Below, in pieces: positions 1 to 4,755 of a stretch of DNA of 6,976 nt. Made by a program: the position numbers and the translations under genes. The stretch is from Gammaproteobacteria bacterium. Lineage in GTDB: Bacteria; Pseudomonadota; Gammaproteobacteria; Steroidobacterales; Steroidobacteraceae. The stretch is taken from contig JASHYG010000345.1 of NCBI GenBank assembly GCA_030043215.1, positions 1 through 6,976 on the forward strand. Direction: 5' to 3'. How positions within the stretch are numbered: position 1 is the first letter of the stretch; each line of letters starts with the position of its first letter. The notes below the pieces were generated by a model. That model was given only the letters and a program-made list of their open reading frames with translations. It had not been told where the DNA came from and searched no databases.

Positions 1-327
1 GACCTCGGTGCACCCCCTGCGGCGGTATTCAGGCGAATAACCTTGCCGCTCATCGCTCCGGCGATCGTGTCGGGGTGGCTGCTCGCCTTCACGCTGTCGT
101 GGGACGACCTCGTCGTGTCGCAGTTCGTCGCGGGCCCCGGCTCGAGCACTCTTCCGATGGTCATCTTCTCCAAGGTACGTCTCGGGGTGAGCCCGGACGT
201 GAACGCGCTCGCGACGCTCATGGTACTCGCGGTTTCCACCGGGATCGGGACGGCCGCCTTGCTGCTGCGCTACCGCGAGCGGCGGCGCGCGCGCGACGTG
301 CAGCTTGCGGCGGCGGCTCAGTCGTGA
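1..327 (+). CDS. potI: Putrescine/spermidine ABC transporter permease, PotI type (3' end only)
   Basis: This is the C-terminal 108 residues of an inner-membrane permease subunit of a polyamine ABC importer; the N-terminus lies before the window. The first visible residues (DLGAPPAAVFRRITLPLI) are the second half of the EAA loop, the cytoplasmic helix that docks on the ATPase subunit PotA/PotG. Next come a membrane segment (about residues 19-35), the stretch WDDLVVSQFVAGPGSSTLPM, which resembles E. coli PotI (LDDLVIASFVSGPGATTLPM, recalled from memory), and VSPDVNALATLM, which matches NPEINALATLI of PotI. A last membrane helix is followed by a positively charged tail, also as in PotI. PotI fits better than PotC because of the SGPG/AGPG loop and the RxRDVQ tail. 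The TTG at 43 is an internal codon, not a start. The next gene begins 12 bases after the stop, which suggests co-transcription. Confidence 0.9.
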   Translation, partial: DLGAPPAAVFRRITLPLIAPAIVSGWLLAFTLSWDDLVVSQFVAGPGSSTLPMVIFSKVRLGVSPDVNALATLMVLAVSTGIGTAALLLRYRERRRARDVQLAAAAQS

Positions 328-339
328 GCTGATCCGACC

Positions 340-1116
340 ATGGCCCACATACTCCTCGGCGTGGATGTCGGCGGGTCCTCGGTCAAGGCCGGACTCGTGG
401 ACGTGGCGAGCGGGGAGCTCACGAGCGAGCTCCTCTCCGCGCCGACCCCGGTGCCGTCGACGCCGGACGCTCTGATGCCGGTCATCGCGGAGCTCGTCGC
501 CCGGCTTCCGGTCTCGACGGGCCCCGTGGGACTGTGTTTTCCGAGCGTCGTCAAGCACGGCAAGGTGCGCACGGCCGCGAATGTCGCCTCGGCCTGGATC
601 GGCGCCGACGGGGCGGCGCTCGCGTCGCGGGCGCTCGAGCGCCCGGTGGTGTTCCTCAACGACGCCGACGCGGCTGGCATCGCGGAGGTGCGCTGGGGCG
701 CGGGGCGCGGAGTGCCGGGCCCGATCGTGATGCTCACTCTGGGAACGGGCATCGGCTCCGCGCTGTTCATCGAGGGGCGGCTCTATCCGAACACCGAGCT
801 CGGACATCTGGAGATGCGCGGCATGGACGCCGAGAAGTGGGCGTCGGCGCACGTGCGGACGGCGCTCCATCTCGACTGGGGCGCGTGGTGCGGGCGCGTC
901 AACGAATATCTCGCCCGGATGGAGGCGCTCCTGTGGCCGGATCTATTCATCCTCGGCGGCGCGGTCACCGAGCACTTCGGTGAGTTCGCGCCGCTGCTCC
1001 GCGCCGAGGCCGAGATCCGGCCGGCGCGCTTCACAGGACAAGCGGGCGTCATCGGCGCGGCGCTCGCGGCGGCCCGGCCGGCGGGGTCAGCCGGCTCGGC
1101 CGCGTCGGCCGGGTAG
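340..1116 (+). CDS. ppgK: Polyphosphate glucokinase (polyphosphate--glucose phosphotransferase, ROK family)
   Basis: This cytoplasmic kinase of 258 residues would make glucose 6-phosphate using inorganic polyphosphate (and commonly ATP) as phosphate donor. The ROK/actin-like ATPase fold is clear. The N-terminal phosphate loop is GVDVGGSSVKAG (D9). RTAANVASAWIG resembles RTAANVDKSWIG of the M. tuberculosis enzyme as recalled. The sugar-binding and catalytic motif LNDADAAG falls at residues 106-113 with D108 as the expected base. The second phosphate loop LGTGIGS is at 134-140, and PNTELGHLE at 150-158 is a PpgK signature. WPDLFILGG lies near the C-terminus. The zinc-binding Cys motif of ordinary ROK glucokinases is absent, as expected for PpgK. 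Length is normal for the family. The C-terminus ends in a low-complexity Ala/Gly/Ser tail of about 12 residues that looks dispensable. The ATG at 340 is preceded by only a weak purine stretch and lies 12 bases after potI, so translation may be coupled. Confidence 0.93.
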   Translation: MAHILLGVDVGGSSVKAGLVDVASGELTSELLSAPTPVPSTPDALMPVIAELVARLPVSTGPVGLCFPSVVKHGKVRTAANVASAWIGADGAALASRALERPVVFLNDADAAGIAEVRWGAGRGVPGPIVMLTLGTGIGSALFIEGRLYPNTELGHLEMRGMDAEKWASAHVRTALHLDWGAWCGRVNEYLARMEALLWPDLFILGGAVTEHFGEFAPLLRAEAEIRPARFTGQAGVIGAALAAARPAGSAGSAASAG

Positions 1117-1121
1117 GGCGG
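1115..1121 (+). promoter_or_regulatory. Ribosome binding site for the YbdL-like gene
   Basis: AGGGCGG overlaps the TAG stop codon of ppgK and lies 5-8 bases before the GTG at 1127. It decides the start of the aminotransferase, because no comparable site precedes the in-frame ATG at 980 or the internal ATG at 1169. Its position on the ppgK stop codon suggests translational coupling. Confidence 0.6.
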
Positions 1122-1126
1122 CGCAC

Positions 1127-2287
1127 GTGAGCAAGCTCCCCAATGTCGGCACGACGGTCTTCACGGTCATGTCGCGGCGCGCGCGCGAGCTCGGCGCGCT
1201 CAATCTCGGCCAGGGCTTTCCGGACTACGACATCGACCCGCGGATCACCGAGCTCGTCGCCGTGGCGATGAGCGCCGGCTACAACCAGTACGCTCCCATG
1301 GAGGGGACGATGCCCCTGAGGGAGCGGATCGCCGCGAAGCTCTTGCGCAGCTACGGCCGCAAGGTGGACCCCGAGTCGGAGATCACCGTCACGCTCGGGG
1401 CAACCGAGGCGATCTACTCGACCATCCAGGCGGTCGCCGGCAGCGGCGACGAGGTCATCGCGTTCGATCCCGCCTACGATTCCTACGAGCCTGCCGTGCG
1501 GCTCGCGGGCGCCCGCTGCATCCGCCTGCCGCTCACGCCGCCGAGCTTCTCCTACGACTGGGACCGGGTACGGCGATCCTTGAGCGAGCGCACCCGCCTG
1601 GTGCTGATCAACAGTCCACACAATCCGGCCTGCACGACGATCAGCGACGACGACCTCGATCGGCTTGCCGACGCGATCCGCGGCCGCAACATCGCGGTGC
1701 TATCGGACGAGGTGTACGAGCACGTGGTCTACGACGGGCGCCGGCATGCCTCGGTGCTCCGGCACCCGCAGCTCGCGGAGAGGAGCGTCGCGGTGTTCTC
1801 CTTCGGCAAGACGCTCCACGCGACGGGACTGCGCGTCGGCTACGCCGTCGCGCCACCGCCGCTCACCGCCGAGCTGCGCAAGGTACATCAGTTCAACACG
1901 TTCAGCATCGCGCATCCGCTGCAGCACGCGATCGCCGCCTACCTCGCCGAGAAGCCGGACATCGGGGACGGCCTCGCCGCCTTCTTCCAGGCGAAGCGCG
2001 ACCGGTTGCGCGCGACGCTCGCCGGCTCGGGCTTTGCGCTGCCGCCGGCCCGGGGCACGTACTTCCAGCTGCTCGACTTCGGCGAGCTCGCACCGCCCGG
2101 GGACCTCGCGTTTGCGGAGCGGCTGCTGACCGAGGCGGGCGTCGCGACCATTCCACTCACGCCGTTCTACGAGAATCCTCCGCCGCTCACCGTGGTGAGA
2201 CTTTGCATCGCCAAGCGCGACGAGACGCTCGACCGGGCAGCCGAGCGGCTCGGCGCGTTCGCCGGACGGCTCGCGCGCCGCGGCTGA
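1127..2287 (+). CDS. ybdL: Methionine aminotransferase, YbdL-like (fold type I PLP enzyme)
   Basis: This cytoplasmic PLP aminotransferase has 386 residues, the same length I recall for E. coli YbdL, which transaminates methionine and some aromatic amino acids to 2-keto acids. The match runs end to end: SKLPNVGTTVFTVMS at the N-terminus, LNLGQGFPDYD, the substrate-pocket motif YNQYAPMEG (52-60), the PLP-phosphate loop GATEA, NSPHNPA (N166 contacts PLP), SDEVYE (D194 and Y197 contact the pyridine ring), SFGKT with the Schiff-base lysine K228, LRVGY (R236), and VVRLC with R358 expected to hold the substrate carboxylate. All catalytic residues are present. The start is a GTG at 1127: it sits 8 bases after AGGG (1115-1118) and gives the family's N-terminus. 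An upstream ATG in this frame at 980 would add 49 Arg-rich residues overlapping ppgK and is rejected. Kynurenine aminotransferase or glutamine transaminase K activity is possible, since these enzymes share the subgroup. Confidence 0.92.
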   Translation: MSKLPNVGTTVFTVMSRRARELGALNLGQGFPDYDIDPRITELVAVAMSAGYNQYAPMEGTMPLRERIAAKLLRSYGRKVDPESEITVTLGATEAIYSTIQAVAGSGDEVIAFDPAYDSYEPAVRLAGARCIRLPLTPPSFSYDWDRVRRSLSERTRLVLINSPHNPACTTISDDDLDRLADAIRGRNIAVLSDEVYEHVVYDGRRHASVLRHPQLAERSVAVFSFGKTLHATGLRVGYAVAPPPLTAELRKVHQFNTFSIAHPLQHAIAAYLAEKPDIGDGLAAFFQAKRDRLRATLAGSGFALPPARGTYFQLLDFGELAPPGDLAFAERLLTEAGVATIPLTPFYENPPPLTVVRLCIAKRDETLDRAAERLGAFAGRLARRG

Positions 2288-2335
2288 CTCGCTGCAGCGC
2301 CAGCTGCCCCCACCTCCAGCTCGAGCTCGATCGCC

Positions 2336-3502
2336 ATGAAAAAAGAGACGCGAGTAAACCACCCGCCGCGAGTGGATCTGGCGCCGGAGAACCATCCGGT
2401 CGTCGCGCCGATCTATCAGACGGTGAAGTTCGAGTTCGAGAGCCTGGAGCAGACGCTCGAGTACCTGCACGGCGAGCGGCGCGGATTCTTCTACACTCGT
2501 GCGTCGAACCCGACGACGCGCCAGCTCGAGCAGACGCTCGCCGAGCTGCAGGGCCGGGAGGACTGCCTCGCGACCGGCTCTGGCGTCGCCGCCATCGCGC
2601 ACCTGCTACTCGCGCTCACCCAGCAGGGCGATCACATCGTGTGCTTCGTCGAGACCTACAATCCGACGCGTTATCTCATCCGCCGGCTGCTCGGCCGCTT
2701 CGGCGTCACGCAGACGATGCTGTCGATCGAGGACCTCTCAGGCGTCGAGCGCGCGCTCGCCTCGCAGCGCACCCGGATCGTCCTCTTCGAGAGCCCGACC
2801 AACCCGGTCACCAAGGTGGCCGACATCGCGGCGCTCACGCGCGTGGCGCGCGCGCACGGCGCGCTCACCGTGCTCGACAACACCTTCGCCGGCCTGCATC
2901 AGCACGGCGAGTACGACATCGACGTGTTCGTTCACAGCCTCACGAAGTACGCTTCCGGCGCGGGCGATGTGATGGGAGGCGCGGTGATCGCCTCGGGCGA
3001 CATCATCCGCAGCCTCCGCGCGGACTTTGGCGTTCTGGGCGGCGTACTCGATCCGCATGCCGCGTTCCTCATCCAGCGCGGCCTGAAGACCTACTTCGTG
3101 CGCTACCGCACGCAGTGCGCGACGTCCCAACGCATCGCGGAGCTCCTCGCCGGCCACGCGGCCGTGGAGCGCGTGCACTATCCCGGGCTCGCCTCCCATC
3201 CCCAGCATGCTCTTGCGCGGGCCCAGATGCAGGATTTCGGCACCATCGTCGCGTTCGATCTTCGCGGCGGCGCCGAGGCTGCGGCGCGCTTCGTCGATGC
3301 GCTCGAGCTGTTCGCCCTCACGCCGAGTCTCGGCTCGACGGAGTCGCTGGTGGTCGCTCCTCAGATGATGAGCGGCGGAGACCTGACGGCGGAGCAGGCG
3401 CGTCTGTCGGCCGTCACGCCGGGGACGGTGCGGCTGTCGATCGGGCTCGAGGACCCGGACGATCTGGCGGAGGATGTCGCCAAGGCGCTCGCGAAGGCGT
3501 GA
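2336..3502 (+). CDS. Cys/Met metabolism PLP-dependent enzyme (cystathionine gamma-synthase / methionine gamma-lyase superfamily)
   Basis: This cytoplasmic trans-sulfuration-type enzyme of 388 residues has the usual family length. Family marks in order: VVAPIYQTVKFEF near the N-terminus; FYTRASNPT (Y53 and R55, which in this family bind the PLP phosphate of the neighbouring subunit); ATGSGVAAI (phosphate loop); Y108 in place of the Tyr that stacks on PLP; FESPTNP; LDNTFA with D181 contacting the pyridine nitrogen; HSLTKY with Schiff-base lysine K204; SLGSTESL; and GTVRLSIGLED with R366 for the substrate carboxylate. Some usually conserved loops differ: the YGGT loop reads YNPT, and KYxxGHSD reads KYASGAGD. 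The enzyme is therefore probably active, but its substrate (cystathionine, O-acyl-homoserine or methionine) cannot be named. It follows the methionine aminotransferase by 48 bases with no visible terminator between them. The ATG at 2336 has no strong ribosome binding site, but the next residues fit the family. Confidence 0.88.
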   Translation: MKKETRVNHPPRVDLAPENHPVVAPIYQTVKFEFESLEQTLEYLHGERRGFFYTRASNPTTRQLEQTLAELQGREDCLATGSGVAAIAHLLLALTQQGDHIVCFVETYNPTRYLIRRLLGRFGVTQTMLSIEDLSGVERALASQRTRIVLFESPTNPVTKVADIAALTRVARAHGALTVLDNTFAGLHQHGEYDIDVFVHSLTKYASGAGDVMGGAVIASGDIIRSLRADFGVLGGVLDPHAAFLIQRGLKTYFVRYRTQCATSQRIAELLAGHAAVERVHYPGLASHPQHALARAQMQDFGTIVAFDLRGGAEAAARFVDALELFALTPSLGSTESLVVAPQMMSGGDLTAEQARLSAVTPGTVRLSIGLEDPDDLAEDVAKALAKA

Positions 3503-3510
3503 GGCTGAGC

Positions 3511-3537
3511 CGCGCCGAAAGCTATATCTCGGCGACG
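3511..3537. terminator. Weak hairpin at the convergent junction, possible shared terminator
   Basis: CGCCGA (3513-3518) and TCGGCG (3529-3534) form a six-base stem around a ten-base loop. Two more pairs are possible if A3535 bulges out. It lies between two converging genes and overlaps the last codons of vapC. No T run follows on either strand, so it would not be a classical intrinsic terminator. In GC-rich DNA such short stems also arise by chance. Confidence 0.2.
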
Positions 3538-4007
3538 CGCAAACCCGCCTGCAATGCTGCCTCCCGCATGCGGCGATCAAATGTCACGACGTGCGTTGCC
3601 GCAGCCGATAGCGCTAGCGCAATGTGAAGCGCATCGAGAGTGCGCAGCGCCACGGATTCGGAGCCGAGCAGCAGTCGTTCCGCTTCCCGGTGCACTGCCG
3701 GGCTCAGGTCGAGCCGGTCAAATGAACCGGAAGCGGCGTCTGCGAGCAGTGCTTCGCGAATTTCATAGGCGACTTCCGGCTCCAGTTCTCCCTCGCGCCT
3801 GCGGCGCGCGACCGCGGAAAGTACCTCGGTGATTGCGAGCTCGGAAATCATCAGGCCGCGGCGGCCCTTCAGGAATGCATCCAGACGCTCGCTCTCGGGC
3901 TCGGGTACGTAGAGCTTCGCGAGCGCACTGGAGTCGAGATAAAGAGCATCATCCGCAGGGGAAGTGCTCTCCGTCGGAGGAGCGTCAGCTGCGATCGGCT
4001 CTGCCAT
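3522..4007 (-). CDS. vapC: PIN-domain ribonuclease toxin, VapC family
   Basis: This 161-residue protein has the PIN fold of type II toxin-antitoxin ribonucleases. VapC toxins cleave tRNA or rRNA when released from their antitoxin. The acidic residues that bind the metal ion are visible: D25 in YLDSSALAKLYVPEPES, E61 in ISELAITEV, D125 in LRTLDALHIALAL, and D144 in VVTFDRRM. All four are present, so the toxin should be active. The ATG at 4007 is chosen. A TTG two codons upstream (4013) is possible, but there is no start codon nearer the PIN domain. The protein therefore carries about 20 extra N-terminal residues rich in Ala, Pro, Ser and Thr before the core, whereas VapC usually begins right at the first strand. 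The frame overlaps the end of the antitoxin gene by 23 bases, which means tight translational coupling. It converges on the plus-strand PLP gene with 19 bases between stops. Confidence 0.9.
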   Translation of the reverse strand: MAEPIAADAPPTESTSPADDALYLDSSALAKLYVPEPESERLDAFLKGRRGLMISELAITEVLSAVARRRREGELEPEVAYEIREALLADAASGSFDRLDLSPAVHREAERLLLGSESVALRTLDALHIALALSAAATHVVTFDRRMREAALQAGLRVAEI

Positions 4008-4224
4008 CGACAATGGCTGCCGAGAGCGTCTTGCTGAGGCTCGGCATGCGACGTCGAAACGCCGAGCGTCCCCGGAACGGCTCCGTCTCGACGGGCCGCG
4101 GCCGCACCAGCCGCGCGACCGGTTTGCCGCGATCGGTGATCGTCACCTCGTGGCCCTTCTGCACGTCGGCGATCAATGCCGACAGATTCTGTCGCGCCTC
4201 TCGTATGCCGGCTGTCCTCATCAT
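3985..4224 (-). CDS. vapB: Phd/YefM-type antitoxin, partner of the adjacent VapC
   Basis: This small protein (79 residues from this start) has a typical Phd/YefM N-terminal DNA-binding domain: MRTAGIREARQNLSALIADV, then VTITDRGKPVARLV. In this family the N-terminal part dimerises on operator DNA, while the basic C-terminal tail (here RGRSAFRRRMPSLSKTL) wraps around and inhibits the toxin. The gene lies directly upstream of vapC and overlaps it by 23 bases, the normal antitoxin-first order. The start is uncertain: ATGs at 4239, 4224 and 4221 are in frame. Homologues usually begin MxTAGIREAR, which favours 4224 or 4221. None has a clear ribosome binding site. The protein probably represses its own operon together with VapC. 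Confidence 0.87.
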   Translation of the reverse strand: MMRTAGIREARQNLSALIADVQKGHEVTITDRGKPVARLVRPRPVETEPFRGRSAFRRRMPSLSKTLSAAIVDGRADRS

Positions 4225-4374
4225 GAGATTGTGCAACATGTAGCACTTATCGGCAAGCGCTTCGGTTCTTTGAGATAATCGATAGATATATCATATACTT
4301 AACGAGGCCCACGCGCTCACGGCCGCGGGAAGCTGAGCCGCATCGAAGCCATCACGGTACTTAGAGAAGCACGC
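4225..4374. other. Non-coding gap where a toxin gene would be expected
   Basis: This 150-base stretch lies between the stop of the orphan antitoxin and the start of the Phd-type antitoxin. It includes the AT-rich island. Reading on in frame past the antitoxin stop gives 27 further codons before a TGA at 4293-4291. These do not show a PIN motif or any family I recognise. Confidence 0.5.
4271..4303 (-). promoter_or_regulatory. AT-rich promoter/operator candidate for the vapBC pair
   Basis: Of these 33 bases 25 are A or T, in a window otherwise dominated by G and C. The stretch lies 47-80 bases upstream of the antitoxin start at 4224. On the minus strand it contains TATGAT (4295-4290), one mismatch from the -10 consensus. 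It also holds two short perfect palindromes, ATCGAT (4278-4283) and GATATATC (4285-4292), that could be part of an operator for the self-repressing antitoxin. No convincing -35 box was found at the right spacing, so the exact promoter is not resolved. Confidence 0.45.
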
Positions 4375-4605
4375 CTATTCGCGCCCAGCGCCGATTGCGG
4401 CCTCGATGTCGCGGATACCGAGGGGGCCGCGCCCCCGGAGCCGTACCGGCCTGGGTGGGCGACGCGGCCGGCCAGCGCCCGAGGACCTCGCGAGCCCCTG
4501 CTCAAGGAGCTGCGCCACGGTTTCCTTGAGTTTCTGATTGCGATTCGCCGCCCGTAGCTTGATGCGGCGCATGAGGGCATCCGGCAACTCGAGAGTGGTC
4601 TTCAT
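4375..4605 (-). CDS. Orphan VapB-like ribbon-helix-helix antitoxin
   Basis: This 76-residue protein starts MKTTLELPDALMRRIKLRAA, the strand-helix pattern of the ribbon-helix-helix (Arc/MetJ-like) DNA-binding domain of many VapB antitoxins. It is followed by KLKETVAQLLEQGL and a basic linker rich in Arg and Pro. The tail GPLGIRDIEAAIGAGRE resembles the toxin-binding C-terminus of such antitoxins, so the protein looks full length. The ATG at 4605 is chosen because it begins the domain exactly; a start at 4698 would add 31 residues unlike the family. A PIN toxin would normally follow at once, but the next 150 bases on this strand encode none. The antitoxin is therefore either a remnant of a broken pair or a lone regulator. 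It is unrelated in fold to the Phd-type antitoxin just downstream. Confidence 0.8.
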   Translation of the reverse strand: MKTTLELPDALMRRIKLRAANRNQKLKETVAQLLEQGLARSSGAGRPRRPPRPVRLRGRGPLGIRDIEAAIGAGRE

Positions 4606-4755
4606 GGGACCCACATTTCCGTAAAGCCATATTCCTGTCCATTCGTGGACGCAGCCGTCCGCGCGGCCGTATTTGTACGCGTGGCCACGCAGGCCCACCC
4701 ATGGGCCGCCACCTCGGCGCGGTTCACCCGAGGAGGAGCCGCGCCTCGGCGGACC
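4606..4755. other. Intergenic gap with weak hairpins behind the STAND-TPR gene
   Basis: This is a 150-base spacer between two minus-strand genes. Short GC-rich inverted repeats occur just after the STAND-TPR stop (GGCGCGG at 4716-4722 with CCGCGCC at 4739-4745; CCTCGG at 4712-4717 with CCGAGG at 4728-4733). They are mutually exclusive and lack a T run, so termination is only a weak possibility. No convincing promoter hexamers for the antitoxin were seen. Confidence 0.35.
4679..4690. repeat. 12-base perfect palindrome upstream of the orphan antitoxin
   Basis: GCGTGGCCACGC reads the same on both strands and lies 74 bases before the ATG at 4605, in the gap behind the STAND-TPR gene. Ribbon-helix-helix antitoxins often bind palindromic operators upstream of their own gene, so this is a candidate site. 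In GC-rich DNA a palindrome of this length can also be chance. Confidence 0.3.

Noticed and set aside
980..1126. An N-terminal extension of the aminotransferase from the ATG at 980
   Set aside because: It would add 49 Arg/Ser-rich residues overlapping ppgK. The GTG at 1127 has a ribosome binding site and gives the family's normal N-terminus and length.
2290..2330. Short palindromes CGCTGCAGCG, AGCTCGAGCT and TCGAGCTCGA in the gap before the Cys/Met PLP gene
   Set aside because: Ten-base GC-rich palindromes are frequent here, and nothing in their position suggests a binding site or terminator (no T run).
1700..2602. A 300-codon minus-strand open frame opposite the aminotransferase
   Set aside because: It is antisense to two well-supported genes, rich in Arg and Glu, and shows no domain; it is a shadow of codon bias.
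2738..3580. A 280-codon minus-strand open frame opposite the Cys/Met PLP gene
   Set aside because: Composition is typical of an antisense shadow, and the plus-strand gene has a full set of catalytic residues.
2203..3627. A 474-codon plus-strand open frame overlapping both PLP genes
   Set aside because: Its translation is Arg/Ala/Pro-rich with no recognisable motif, and it lies out of frame over a clearly real PLP enzyme gene. Long shadow frames are usual in GC-rich DNA.
4291..4374. In-frame read-through of the orphan antitoxin stop as the remnant of a fused toxin
   Set aside because: The 27 codons after the TAG show no PIN acidic motif, and an open stretch of this length is expected by chance in GC-rich DNA.
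4606..4698. A longer form of the orphan antitoxin starting at 4698
   Set aside because: The extra 31 residues do not resemble ribbon-helix-helix proteins, and the domain begins exactly at the ATG at 4605.
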